Position numbers and translations under genes: made by a program. From Ignavibacteriota bacterium (GTDB lineage: Bacteria > Bacteroidota > Ignavibacteria > Ignavibacteriales > Melioribacteraceae): 64,000 nt of DNA. Below are positions 35,109-44,127 of this stretch, in pieces. Where the stretch lies: positions 1,860,001 to 1,924,000 of the forward strand of contig JADJWT010000001.1 in assembly GCA_016716225.1 (NCBI GenBank). Reading direction: 5' to 3'. Every line of letters begins with the position of its first letter. The stretch's first letter is position 1. Below the pieces are notes generated by a model. It worked only from the letters and a program-made list of their open reading frames with translations. It had not been told where the DNA came from and did not search any database.

Positions 35109-35717
35109 ATGTTTAAAAAATTATTACCAAAAGAAGAAAAATATTTTGAAGATTTCAAAACTATGATTTCGCAAATTGAGGAAATGGCGGTTATTACGGA
35201 GAAAATATTCTCGTTTGATGATCAGAAAGCTAATATTCTTAAAATGAAACCTCTTGAATTAAGATGTGATGAAACTGCGCAAAAAATTACAAAAAGATTA
35301 AATAAAACTTATGTTACACCGTTTGATAGAGAAGATATTTTTGCATTAATAAAAAGATTGGATGATATTAGTGATATGCTTTTAGGTGCAACCGTAAGAG
35401 TTGAAACTTTTAATATTGCAAAAAAAATTGAACATGCTGATAAACTTGCATTAATAATTAGAGCACAAGTAAAAGAACTTGGCGTTGCAATTCAAGATTT
35501 AAAAGTTAAGAGAACAAACGAATTGAAAGCAGTGAAAGATCTTGAAGGTGAGGCTGATAAAGTTTACCAACAAGCAATTAAAGAATTATTTGAAAACGAA
35601 AAAGATGCAATTGAATTAATAAAGAAAAAGGAAATTATAGATATTCTTGAAAGAACCAGCGATAAATGCCAGTCAACAGCTAATGTAATCTTAGCAATTT
35701 TTATAAAGAATACCTAA
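35109..35717 (+). CDS. DUF47 (PhoU-like) phosphate transport accessory protein
   Basis: The 202-residue all-helical protein fits DUF47/PhoU_div: FKKLLPKEEKYFEDFKTM at the start, then DRTSD-like patterns FDREDIFALIKRLDDISDML and EIIDILERTSDKCQSTANVI. Such proteins pair with Pit-type phosphate transporters and probably limit uptake. The Pit gene follows 9 bases later, which supports the role. Confidence 0.92.
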   Translation: MFKKLLPKEEKYFEDFKTMISQIEEMAVITEKIFSFDDQKANILKMKPLELRCDETAQKITKRLNKTYVTPFDREDIFALIKRLDDISDMLLGATVRVETFNIAKKIEHADKLALIIRAQVKELGVAIQDLKVKRTNELKAVKDLEGEADKVYQQAIKELFENEKDAIELIKKKEIIDILERTSDKCQSTANVILAIFIKNT

Positions 35718-35726
35718 GAAAACACT

Positions 35727-36716
35727 ATGGAAATTGTTTTATTGATTATTGCCCTCGCACTTATTTTTGATTTTTACAACGGAATGAATGATGCTGCAAA
35801 TTCTATTGCAACAATTGTTTCTACAAGAGTTTTAACACCTTTGCAAGCTGTTACCTGGGCGGCATTTTTTAATTTCATTGCAGCATTTGCATTTGGTGTT
35901 AGTGTTGCAACAACAATTGGTAAAGGTTTAGTTGAAGTAAATGTTGTTGATAATTTTGTGATTTTTTCCGGAATTGTTGGAGCAATTATTTTAACTGCGA
36001 CTGCAACTCATTTTGGGTTACCAATTAGCGTTTCGCACGCAATTATTGGTGGTTATGGCGGTGCAGCAATTACTAAAGCCGGAATTGGCGCAATAATAAT
36101 ATCCGGATATACAAAAGTTATAATTTTTATTTTTCTTGCTCCGCTGATTGGATTTATTGGAGCTACTTTTTTTTCAATTATAACTTTGTGGATTGTTAGA
36201 AATCAATCACCTAGCAAAGTAGATAAATATTTCAGAAAACTTCAATTAGTTTCGGCAGCAGTTTACAGTCTTAGTCATGGCTCAAATGATGCACAAAAAA
36301 CAATTGGAATAATTACAATTGTACTTTTTACAAATAATTTTTTGGGTGAAACATTTTACGTTCCGTTTTGGGTAATTATTTTAAGTCATACTGTTATTGC
36401 ATTAGGAACAATGTTTGGCGGCTGGAAAGTAATTAAAACACTTGGAATGAGAGTGACAAAACTTACACCATTTGGCGGATTTAGTGCTGAAACTTCTGCC
36501 GGATTTACAATTATTGGTGCAACTTTAGCCGGAATTCCGGTTAGTACAACACACACAATTACTGGATCAATTATTGGAGTTGGATCTTTAAAAGGATTTT
36601 CTGCTGTACGCTGGGGTGTTGCGAGAAATATTTTGTGGGCTTGGATTCTTACAATTCCTTTATCGGCAATTTTTGCAATGATAACTTATTTAATCGCAAC
36701 CGGAATATTTAAATAG
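35727..36716 (+). CDS. pit: Inorganic phosphate transporter, Pit family
   Basis: The 329-residue inner-membrane carrier has the two duplicated PiT signatures: DFYNGMNDAANSIATIVSTR near residue 16 and SLSHGSNDAQKTIGIITIV near residue 180. A late GIPVSTTHTITGSIIGVG segment matches the C-terminal PiT repeat. Members move metal-phosphate with protons or sodium. It is 9 bases after the DUF47 gene and is followed by a clear bidirectional terminator. Confidence 0.94.
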   Translation: MEIVLLIIALALIFDFYNGMNDAANSIATIVSTRVLTPLQAVTWAAFFNFIAAFAFGVSVATTIGKGLVEVNVVDNFVIFSGIVGAIILTATATHFGLPISVSHAIIGGYGGAAITKAGIGAIIISGYTKVIIFIFLAPLIGFIGATFFSIITLWIVRNQSPSKVDKYFRKLQLVSAAVYSLSHGSNDAQKTIGIITIVLFTNNFLGETFYVPFWVIILSHTVIALGTMFGGWKVIKTLGMRVTKLTPFGGFSAETSAGFTIIGATLAGIPVSTTHTITGSIIGVGSLKGFSAVRWGVARNILWAWILTIPLSAIFAMITYLIATGIFK

Positions 36717-36812
36717 AGAAAAAATAATTTTTGATTTTAATATTTTATTATTTGCTGAGAGGATTATTCAAAATTATATATTGAAAATAAATTTTAATCA
36801 TTTCAACTATTC

Positions 36813-36842
36813 AAAAAAAAAGCATCTTTAAGATGCCTTTTC
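36813..36842. terminator. Bidirectional intrinsic terminator
   Basis: A run of nine A residues, the stem GCATCT (36822-36827) with AGATGC (36831-36836), a TTA loop, then C and a T-run. It lies between the convergent stops of pit (36716) and the foldase gene (36862), and is suitable for both strands. Confidence 0.75.
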
Positions 36843-36861
36843 GATTTCAACAAAATTATTA

Positions 36862-38949
36862 TTATCTAAAAAATTGATATCTATTATCTTCTATATTCGC
36901 ATCTTTCTTTAATCCTTCAATCCATTCAGAAAATACCATATTTTTCTTTTGAGCTAAAAGATTTTCTCTAATTGAATTTTTCTGAATAGAATAAATTGTA
37001 GAATCAATAGGTGTTCTTTGAGTTACTTTTAAAAGATAATATCCTCTTGATCCTTTAACCGGATTTGTAATTGTATTTATTTTAGAATCTAATGAAGCTT
37101 GAGTAAATGCCAAATCTCTTCCAACTCCGGGTACATTTCCGTTTGGTGCAAAATTTGAAACGCCAGAAACTTTAACTTTACTATAAACTTCGGCAGCTTT
37201 TGAAAAATCGTTTGTATTTCCAATTTTATTTTTGATTTCTTCTGCAATTGATTTTGATTTATCGAATTTCTTTTCTTTAATCACTTTTGATTTAATAATT
37301 TCCTTTACTTCTTCTAATGGTTTTTTGCCGGCATCGGTAATTTTTGAAACTGTTGCAACTACATAACCAGCCGGAACTTTAAATACAGAACTTACATCAT
37401 CAATTCCATTCTCAAATGCAAATTTTATTAAACCTACATTTGCTCCAAGTCCGGGTATAACTTTTGATTCTTCTGTAAAAGGAGAAGTTTCTTTAACTTC
37501 AATTTTTAATAATTCTGCTTCAGAATAAAAATCTTTTTTATCGGCAACATATGCAAAATCATTAGCTTTATCATAAGCTCTATCTACAGTTGTAGCAGAA
37601 GCTTTAACTTCATTTACAATTTTTTCAACAACATATTTTTTATCACTTTTTCCGGTAACTTTAATAATATGATAACCAAATTGAGTTCTAACTGGTTTTT
37701 GAATTTCTCCGACTTTTCCGTTAAAAGATGCATTTTCAAATTCTTTTACCATTTGACCTTTGCCGAACCATCCTAAATCACCTCCGTTTCTAGCACTTCC
37801 ATCTTCTGAAGCTTGTTTTGCTGTTGCTTCAAAATTTGCACCTTTTACTAATTGATTATAAATTCCGTCAATTTTAGTTTTTGCGGCATTTTCATCTTGA
37901 CCGTGTTTAATTAAAATATGCGAAGCTTTTACAAGCATATCTTTGCTGGTTACAAAATCGTCTACTTTGTAAACAACATAACCTTCATTTGTTAGAACCG
38001 GACCAACCAAACTTCCTTTTTCAGCTTTAGAAATTTGTAAACCGGCTTCTCCGCCAAACATTGTTAAAGCAAGTGTATCTTTTGAATAAGGTTTTTCGGA
38101 ATAAATATCCACATAAGATTTGAAAGTTGTTGTATCATCTGCTATTTTTTTAACTATTGCCAATAAATTATTTTTCACACTCATCGAATCATCTTTTGTT
38201 GCACCATTGCTGAAAAGAACATATTTCAATTGTCTTTGAGCATCAACTTCAAACTCTTTACTATTTTCTATATAATATTTTTCGATATCCGCATCATTAA
38301 CTGAAACTTCATTATCAGAAATAGAATTTATATCAACAAAAGCATATTCTGTAGAAATTTTCATATTTTGTTGAATAAAAGCATCTTTTACATCTTGATC
38401 ACTAACAATTATTGATGCATTTAAAAAACTTGCTAATTTTTGTTGAACTAATTGCTGACGAACAATATTTTCTGTTTGAACCATTGCTTCTTTGTTTTGC
38501 GGATCATAAATTGCTTGATCGTAAGCTTGTCTATTAAATTTTCCGGTTGAATCAACAAAATATTGTGTAATTATCTGAGGTGGATTTGGTCCTTGAATAA
38601 TATCTAAAATTTCTTGATCTGTAACTGTAATTCCTAATTCTTTAATTTTCTCATCAATTAATTTTTGCGAAACTAAATTTTCCCAAACTTGATCTCTGAA
38701 AGCATCCATTTGTGTTTCTGGAATTTCTTGTCCCGTTCTTTGCTGTTGATCTTTTCTATATTGCTCAATTAAATTTGAATATTCTTGGTAAGAAACACTT
38801 ATACCGTTTATCGATCCAACATCGTTGCTTCTTGTTGCAATAATATCTGAAACTCTTGAATCAGAAAGTACCATAAATAATACAAAAAGTCCTCCAACTG
38901 TAATAATAAACCATGGAGCAAGACTTCTCATTCTTGCCATCATTCCCAT
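36862..38949 (-). CDS. Peptidylprolyl isomerase / periplasmic chaperone (PpiD/SurA-like)
   Basis: The 695-residue protein has one N-terminal membrane helix (APWFIITVGGLFVLFMVLS), a SurA-N-type helical chaperone region (IDEKIKELGITVTDQEI), and a PpiC parvulin domain at about residues 330-430 with VKASHILIKHG, NGGDLGWFGKGQMVKEFE and FGYHIIKV. A second, degenerate parvulin-like segment may follow (GLGANVGLIKFAFENG). This layout is PpiD: membrane-anchored, helping outer-membrane and secreted proteins fold. GGAG lies about 9 bases upstream of the ATG. Confidence 0.9.
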   Translation of the reverse strand: MGMMARMRSLAPWFIITVGGLFVLFMVLSDSRVSDIIATRSNDVGSINGISVSYQEYSNLIEQYRKDQQQRTGQEIPETQMDAFRDQVWENLVSQKLIDEKIKELGITVTDQEILDIIQGPNPPQIITQYFVDSTGKFNRQAYDQAIYDPQNKEAMVQTENIVRQQLVQQKLASFLNASIIVSDQDVKDAFIQQNMKISTEYAFVDINSISDNEVSVNDADIEKYYIENSKEFEVDAQRQLKYVLFSNGATKDDSMSVKNNLLAIVKKIADDTTTFKSYVDIYSEKPYSKDTLALTMFGGEAGLQISKAEKGSLVGPVLTNEGYVVYKVDDFVTSKDMLVKASHILIKHGQDENAAKTKIDGIYNQLVKGANFEATAKQASEDGSARNGGDLGWFGKGQMVKEFENASFNGKVGEIQKPVRTQFGYHIIKVTGKSDKKYVVEKIVNEVKASATTVDRAYDKANDFAYVADKKDFYSEAELLKIEVKETSPFTEESKVIPGLGANVGLIKFAFENGIDDVSSVFKVPAGYVVATVSKITDAGKKPLEEVKEIIKSKVIKEKKFDKSKSIAEEIKNKIGNTNDFSKAAEVYSKVKVSGVSNFAPNGNVPGVGRDLAFTQASLDSKINTITNPVKGSRGYYLLKVTQRTPIDSTIYSIQKNSIRENLLAQKKNMVFSEWIEGLKKDANIEDNRYQFFR

Positions 38950-39100
38950 ATCTAACTACTCCTTTATTTCGAAAGTAAAAATTTTTAGCTAACAAAGTTA
39001 GAAATGGATAGTTTTAAAAGCAATGTTTTAATTTTTAATTCATTTTTCAACTTTTTAAAGAATAGCAAAACACTCTGATTAAAATGTGACTCAAAAATAA

Positions 39101-39132
39101 TTTGCTTGTAAAAAATGGCTTCGTTAAGTTTA
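39101..39132 (+). promoter_or_regulatory. Promoter-like site ahead of the small membrane protein pair
   Basis: TTTG (39101-39104) and TAAGTTTA (39125-39132) are separated by 20 bases, one base from the Bacteroidota-type TTTG-N-TAnnTTTG pattern. It would serve the two small proteins and the symporter. Weak evidence in AT-rich DNA. Confidence 0.35.
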
Positions 39133-39169
39133 GTTTTAACAAAATCAATTAATGAAATTTGAGATTGTT

Positions 39170-39382
39170 ATGAACAATTTTTTTGAAGTTTGGGGATCAT
39201 TTATTTATTTGTATTTAGTCGGCGGAATTTTCTTTTTTAGCGGAATGTATATTATTAAAAAAAGCGGTGCATTAAATACAAAAAGAAAAAGTCATAAATT
39301 TTGGCTCAAAACTTTGTATGGCGGATTTTTATTTTTCTTTAGCATACATTTTTTATCCATAATTGCTGCTTTATATTTATAG
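39170..39382 (+). CDS. Small two-helix membrane protein A (symporter-associated)
   Basis: I do not recognise a named family. From the ATG at 39170 the product has 70 residues, exactly the length of the following paralogue (an ATG at 39152 would add six residues without a match). It has a membrane helix (IYLYLVGGIFFFSGMYII), a basic loop (KKSGALNTKRKSHKFW) and a second helix ending IIAALYL. A hand alignment without gaps gives 33 identities in 69 positions with protein B. It is followed by B after 27 bases and then by the symporter, so an accessory-subunit role is a reasonable inference. Confidence 0.75.
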   Translation: MNNFFEVWGSFIYLYLVGGIFFFSGMYIIKKSGALNTKRKSHKFWLKTLYGGFLFFFSIHFLSIIAALYL

Positions 39383-39400
39383 AAATTCAATAAATTTTTT

Positions 39401-39405
39401 AGGAG
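39401..39405 (+). promoter_or_regulatory. Shine-Dalgarno site of small membrane protein B
   Basis: A perfect AGGAG four bases before the ATG at 39410 fixes the start of protein B and supports it as a real gene despite its small size. Confidence 0.7.
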
Positions 39406-39409
39406 TAAT

Positions 39410-39622
39410 ATGATTACTTTTGCTGATACGTGGATGCCTTTTATCTATTTATATGTTGTTGGTGGACTTTTTTTCTTAAGCGGAATGATTATTGTGAAAA
39501 AAGCAAAAGCGGTCAATTTTGAAAAAAAACGTCATCGCTATTGGTGGAATATTTCAATTTTTGGTTACTTTTATTTTATGGCAATTCACGCAATTTTTAT
39601 AATTGCAGCACTCTATTTTTAG
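39410..39622 (+). CDS. Small two-helix membrane protein B, paralogue of A
   Basis: The 70-residue paralogue of the gene just upstream shares FIYLY-VGG-FF-SGM-I-KK-A-N, then H--W and a closing IIAALY. Both helices and the basic loop (KKAKAVNFEKKRHRYW) are kept, which suggests both copies are under selection and may form a heterodimer. The symporter ATG lies 34 bases downstream. Small two-helix subunits are known for some sodium:solute symporters, such as the DUF4212-type partner, but this pair does not obviously match that family. Confidence 0.78.
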   Translation: MITFADTWMPFIYLYVVGGLFFLSGMIIVKKAKAVNFEKKRHRYWWNISIFGYFYFMAIHAIFIIAALYF

Positions 39623-39656
39623 TTCAAAAAATTTCAAACAAAATTAGAATTTTATT

Positions 39657-41753
39657 ATGGAAGTACATCATAGTTTAGGATCTTCAACCGATTGGATAGT
39701 TATGGTTGTTTACTTTATTGTTATTATGGGATTTGGATCATATTTCAGTAAATATAATAGAACAACAACTGATTTCTTTTTTGGCGGAAGAAGATTTGCT
39801 TGGTGGCTTATTGCAATGAGTATTGTTGCAACCGGAGTTGGAAGTCATAGTTTTATCAAATATTCAGCAAAGGGTTTTGAAGCCGGATTTTCATCCACAA
39901 TGACTTATATGAACGATTGGTTTTTTGTTCCGTTCTTTATTTTTGGCTGGCTTCCAATTATTGTTTATACAAAAATTAGATCAATTCCAGAATATTTTGA
40001 AAAAAGATTTTCCCCCTCAACAAGATTTCTTGCAACAATTTTACTTTTGTTATATATGATTGGCTACGTTGGCATTGGATTTTTAACAATGGGAAAAGCA
40101 ATTTTGCCTTTACTTCCTCCAGAATTTACAATTTTTGGAATTCATTTTGAAATTACTTTAATGGGATTGATAGTAGTAATTGCTCTAATTGTTGGAGTTT
40201 ATATTACTTACGGCGGACAAACCGCGGTAATATTTACAGATTTAATTCAAGGGTTTGTTCTAATTTTTGCCGGAATGTTGGTTTTCTTTTTGGGAATTGA
40301 TTACATAGGCGGATTTGGATTATTTTGGGAACTTCTTCCAACTACTTGGAAATTGCCGTTAGCAAATTTTAATAATCCCCCTGGATTTAATTTTGTCGGA
40401 ATTTTCTGGCAAGATGGAATTGCCGGTTCTGTTGGATTTTTGTTTATGAATATGGGTTTAGTTATGCGTTTTATGGCAACCAAAAGTGTTGATGAAGGAA
40501 GAAAAGCTGCAACATTTAATATTCTCTTTATGCTTCCGCTTTCTGCAATTGTTGTGGGAAATGCCGGCTGGATTGGAAAAGCAATTTCAACAATAAATCC
40601 ATCAATTGTTCCTCCAGATACAAATCCAGATAATATTTTTGTTGTTGTAGCTAATGTTATTTCACATCCGGGAGTTTTTGGATTTGTAATGGCTGCACTA
40701 ACTGCAGCTTTAATGTCAACAGTAGATACATTACTAAATGCAACAGCGGCTGTTTATATTAATGATGTTCATCGCCCAGCAAAAAAATGGTTAGCAAGAA
40801 AAGTTAAAAGTATAAAAGAAGAAGATAAACAAGAATTATTTGCTGCAAGAATTGCAACTGCTTTGTTTACAATAATGGGAGTTTTAGCTGTTATACCTTT
40901 TAGTGCTTTCCCAACCGTTTATGAAGCTCACGGATATTTTCATTCAACTTTAACACCACCTTTAGTAGTTGCAATTTTCTTAGGTGTCTTTTGGAAGAAA
41001 TTTACAAATGCCGCAGTTATTGCAACATTTGTTGTTGGAGTTGCATTAATGGTTTTAGGAATGTATTATCCGCGACCATTAATTGAAGTTTTTGCCCACG
41101 GAACTGCTTATGATCCGGCTCATCCTTATACTTATATTGGAGCTTTATATAATTTATTTGTTTGTGTATTTGTGGGAGTAATTACTGCTCTTACAAGAAA
41201 ACAGCAAGTTTCGCTGGTGAAAAAAATTAAATCAAACCCAAATCATAAATCAATTGTTTCCGGAATTACATTTTTATCTGGTGCATTTTTTGTTATGATA
41301 ATTTTTAATGTCGCCTCACTTCCAATCCTAATGATTCTATCAATCTTGATGTTAATATTTGTAGTTATTTCTGCAAATTATTATTCGAAATATTCTGAAG
41401 AAACTCATACTGAAGGCTTAACAGTTTGGGGTTTGGCTAAAGCTAAAGAAATGTTCAAAGGCAGTAAAGTAAATGAAACTGATGGAGAAGTAATAAAGGT
41501 AAACTGGAAACTTGTAAATTCAAGTGAAGATTTAATGTGCTTTTCACAAAACGATATGAAAAAAATGTCGGCAAATCCGGGCGATTTAGTTTACATTTCT
41601 GACGCAAGAAAAATTTTAGGTGGACTAAAATCCGTTCATAGCACTTTCGGAAAACCTCATAATGAAGATGGAATTGTTTACATCACACAAGAACAAATTG
41701 ATCAAGGTCAATTTGTAGCAGGTAAAATTTTAACTGCTGAAAAGGAAATGTGA
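39657..41753 (+). CDS. Sodium:solute symporter with C-terminal soluble extension
   Basis: This 698-residue member of the SSS (LeuT-fold) family has about 13 or more membrane spans. Typical features are the N-terminal FGSYFSKYNRTTTDFFFGGRR (the conserved 'Y-F-x-G-G-R' entry), SIVATGVGSHSFIKYSAKGF, IRSIPEYFEKRF, and the late ALTAALMSTVDTLLNATAAV with the sodium-site Ser/Thr pattern. From about residue 604 a soluble tail of about 95 residues follows (KVNWKLVNSSEDLMCF, GDLVYISDARKILGGLKS, GIVYITQEQI). The substrate cannot be named. It lies just after the two small membrane genes. Confidence 0.88.
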   Translation: MEVHHSLGSSTDWIVMVVYFIVIMGFGSYFSKYNRTTTDFFFGGRRFAWWLIAMSIVATGVGSHSFIKYSAKGFEAGFSSTMTYMNDWFFVPFFIFGWLPIIVYTKIRSIPEYFEKRFSPSTRFLATILLLLYMIGYVGIGFLTMGKAILPLLPPEFTIFGIHFEITLMGLIVVIALIVGVYITYGGQTAVIFTDLIQGFVLIFAGMLVFFLGIDYIGGFGLFWELLPTTWKLPLANFNNPPGFNFVGIFWQDGIAGSVGFLFMNMGLVMRFMATKSVDEGRKAATFNILFMLPLSAIVVGNAGWIGKAISTINPSIVPPDTNPDNIFVVVANVISHPGVFGFVMAALTAALMSTVDTLLNATAAVYINDVHRPAKKWLARKVKSIKEEDKQELFAARIATALFTIMGVLAVIPFSAFPTVYEAHGYFHSTLTPPLVVAIFLGVFWKKFTNAAVIATFVVGVALMVLGMYYPRPLIEVFAHGTAYDPAHPYTYIGALYNLFVCVFVGVITALTRKQQVSLVKKIKSNPNHKSIVSGITFLSGAFFVMIIFNVASLPILMILSILMLIFVVISANYYSKYSEETHTEGLTVWGLAKAKEMFKGSKVNETDGEVIKVNWKLVNSSEDLMCFSQNDMKKMSANPGDLVYISDARKILGGLKSVHSTFGKPHNEDGIVYITQEQIDQGQFVAGKILTAEKEM

Positions 41754-41764
41754 TAAAAACAGTA

Positions 41765-41867
41765 TAAGAGTAAGATTAGGATTAAGAAAAATTTGAAAAA
41801 ATATTATAAAATCTATTTTGAAGTTTCTTAATCTTACTCTTAATCATTATCTTAATCTTCTTTTTAC
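41765..41867. repeat. Long inverted repeat plus TTAATCTT-type direct repeats
   Basis: TAAGAGTAAGATTA (41765-41778) and TAATCTTACTCTTA (41829-41842) are exact reverse complements with a 50-base loop. The right arm continues into near-repeats of CTTAATC(T) (about 41827-41860) ending in a T-run. It lies after the symporter stop and before a gene on the same strand, so it could be a terminator or a repetitive element. Confidence 0.65.
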
Positions 41868-41961
41868 AAATTGAATACAAATAATTTTACATCTAACTTC
41901 ACAAAAAGCACAAATCAAAAAAAAAGTGTAATTTTAGCACAATAAAAAAATTATACTTTTC

Positions 41962-43053
41962 ATGGATTCTAAAAAATATAATAATGTAAAACTCGGTTTT
42001 GGAATTGTAAAATCAATTCTAACTTTCATACTAATTTTAGTTCTTCTTCTTTCCGGATTAAGTGAAAAATTAGAAATTTATGGAGATTCACTTTTCGATT
42101 CAAAATATCTTACTTTAATTTTTTACGTAATTATTAGCGGTGTAATATTTTCAATTCTATTTTCCCCAATCAATTTGTATACAGATTTTATTCTTGAGCA
42201 CAAATACAAATTATCAAACCAAACTTTTTTTGCATGGATTTGGGAAAATACAAAAGGTACAATTGTCGGTGGAGTAATTGGAATTCCGTTATTATTAATT
42301 TTTTACTACGTTCTTAATTATTATCAAGAAATGTGGTGGCTGCCGTTTGCAATTTTATTGTTTTTTGTTTCAGTAATTTTAGCGAAAATTGTTCCAATTA
42401 TAATTCTTCCAATTTTTTACAAAGTATCGCCAATTGAAGATGAAGATTTGCGAAATAGAATTTTCAAACTTTCAGAAAATGTTAATTTAAAAGTTGAAAA
42501 TATTTTTAAATTCAACATGAGTAAAACCACAAAAAAGGCCAATGCCGCATTTACTGGATTAGGAAAAACAAAAAAAATTCTTTTGGGAGATACTTTAACA
42601 AATGAATTTTCTAACGATGAAATTGAAACAGTAATTGCTCATGAACTTGGTCATTACAAACATAAACACATCATTAAAAATATTGTAATTGGTACAATTT
42701 CAAGTTTTGTAACACTTTACTTACTTTCATTATTATATTCAAATTCTATAAGCTGGTTTGGATTTTCAAACATTACTCAAATTGCTGCACTTCCAATTTT
42801 ATCACTTTGGGGAATGTTGATCGGGTTAATTCAAACTCCTCTTACAAATATTTTATCAAGAAAATATGAACACGAAGCTGATGAATATGCGATTAGAAGT
42901 ACAAATAAAAAAGATGTTTTTATTAAAACTTTAGATAAATTAACAGAACAAAATTTAGGTGATAAAGAGCCTCATCCTTTTGTGGAATGGTTTTTTTACA
43001 GTCATCCATCAATTAAAAAAAGAATTGCTTTTATTGAAACCATAAAAATTTAA
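41962..43053 (+). CDS. Ste24-like M48 membrane metallopeptidase
   Basis: The 363-residue protein has about six or seven membrane spans and zinc motif HELGHYKHKHI in the middle, with the third ligand in RKYEHEADEYAIRS. PLTNILSRKYEHEADEYA and the final HPSIKKRIAFIE match the CAAX prenyl protease 1 (Ste24) group rather than HtpX. In bacteria the substrates are not prenylated proteins and are probably damaged membrane proteins. The gatC gene starts 9 bases later. Confidence 0.9.
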   Translation: MDSKKYNNVKLGFGIVKSILTFILILVLLLSGLSEKLEIYGDSLFDSKYLTLIFYVIISGVIFSILFSPINLYTDFILEHKYKLSNQTFFAWIWENTKGTIVGGVIGIPLLLIFYYVLNYYQEMWWLPFAILLFFVSVILAKIVPIIILPIFYKVSPIEDEDLRNRIFKLSENVNLKVENIFKFNMSKTTKKANAAFTGLGKTKKILLGDTLTNEFSNDEIETVIAHELGHYKHKHIIKNIVIGTISSFVTLYLLSLLYSNSISWFGFSNITQIAALPILSLWGMLIGLIQTPLTNILSRKYEHEADEYAIRSTNKKDVFIKTLDKLTEQNLGDKEPHPFVEWFFYSHPSIKKRIAFIETIKI

Positions 43054-43062
43054 GAGTGTAAA

Positions 43063-43359
43063 ATGTCAGTAACAATTCAAGATGTAAAAAAAATTGCCGA
43101 GCTTGCTCGATTAGAATTTACTGAAGAAGAAATCGGAAATTATACAAATGAGATGAATCAAATTCTTAATTATATAGAAAAGTTAAATGAACTTGATACA
43201 GAAAATGTAAAACCACTATCTCATCCAATTGAAAATTCAAATGTATTTAGAGAAGATATTTTGAAGGAAAGTACAAATAGAGAAGATGCTTTAAAAAATG
43301 CTCCCGATAAAACAAATGAACATTTCAAAGTTCCAAAAGTAATTAGTCAAAATAAATAA
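43063..43359 (+). CDS. gatC: Aspartyl/glutamyl-tRNA amidotransferase subunit C
   Basis: GatC stabilises GatA-GatB, which converts mischarged Asp-tRNA(Asn) and Glu-tRNA(Gln). The 98 residues carry VKKIAELARLEFTEEEI, MNQILNYIEKLNELDTENV, PLSHP and FREDI, then APDKTNEHFKVPKVI. gatA and gatB are not in the window. The kdsB gene is 9 bases downstream. Confidence 0.94.
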   Translation: MSVTIQDVKKIAELARLEFTEEEIGNYTNEMNQILNYIEKLNELDTENVKPLSHPIENSNVFREDILKESTNREDALKNAPDKTNEHFKVPKVISQNK

Positions 43360-43368
43360 TAAATAAAA

Positions 43369-44127
43369 ATGATTGTAGGAATTATTCCGGCAAGATTTGC
43401 ATCAACAAGACTTCAAGGAAAACCATTAAAATTAATTGGCGGAAAGCCAATGTTGCAACATACTTACGAAAGTGCGAAAAAATCCAAATTGCTTTCCGAT
43501 GTTGTAATTGCGGTTGATGATGAAAGAGTTTACAATATTGCAAAAAAATTTGGTGCGCAAGTTGAAATGACACCAAAAGATATGGAAACCGGTTCTGATA
43601 GAATTGCCTTCGTTGCAAAAAAATTATTTACCGCAGAAATTATTGTAAATATTCAAGGTGATGAACCGTTTATTCCGGGAAAAATGATTGATGAAGCAAT
43701 TGAACCTTTGCTATTTGATAAAACTGTTTCGGTTTCAACTTTGGCAAAAAGAATAACAACCGTTGATGAATTAAATTCGCCAAATGTTGTAAAAGTAGTT
43801 TTCGATTATAATAATTACGCTCTATATTTTTCTCGTTCGCCAATTCCTTATGTTCGTGAAGAAATTTCTGATAAACAAAAATTGCGTGTTGCGGATATTT
43901 ACAAACACATCGGACTTTACGTTTACCGGAAAGACAAATTGTTAGAGTTTACAACTTTAAAACAAACAGATTTGGAAAAGTTTGAAAAACTTGAACAATT
44001 GCGAATGCTTGAAAATCAGATGAGAATAAAAGTTGTGGTTACAGATCACGAAAGTATATCTGTTGATACGGAAGACGATTTGGAATTAGCAAAATTATAT
44101 TATCAACGAATTCAAGAGAATGTATAA
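43369..44127 (+). CDS. kdsB: 3-deoxy-manno-octulosonate cytidylyltransferase
   Basis: KdsB activates Kdo as CMP-Kdo for lipid A core synthesis. The 252-residue protein has IIPARFASTRLQGKPL, GKPMLQHTYE, VVIAVDDERVY, NIQGDEPFI (metal Asp), VRHIGLYVYR-like YKHIGLYVYRKD, and LEKFEKLEQLRMLENQ. It is separate from kdsA-kdsD downstream (47753). The next gene starts immediately after the stop. Confidence 0.95.
   Translation: MIVGIIPARFASTRLQGKPLKLIGGKPMLQHTYESAKKSKLLSDVVIAVDDERVYNIAKKFGAQVEMTPKDMETGSDRIAFVAKKLFTAEIIVNIQGDEPFIPGKMIDEAIEPLLFDKTVSVSTLAKRITTVDELNSPNVVKVVFDYNNYALYFSRSPIPYVREEISDKQKLRVADIYKHIGLYVYRKDKLLEFTTLKQTDLEKFEKLEQLRMLENQMRIKVVVTDHESISVDTEDDLELAKLYYQRIQENV

Noticed and set aside
41827..41867. 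CTTAATC near-repeats considered as a CRISPR array
   Set aside because: Units are 7-9 bases with no spacers of constant length and no cas genes nearby.
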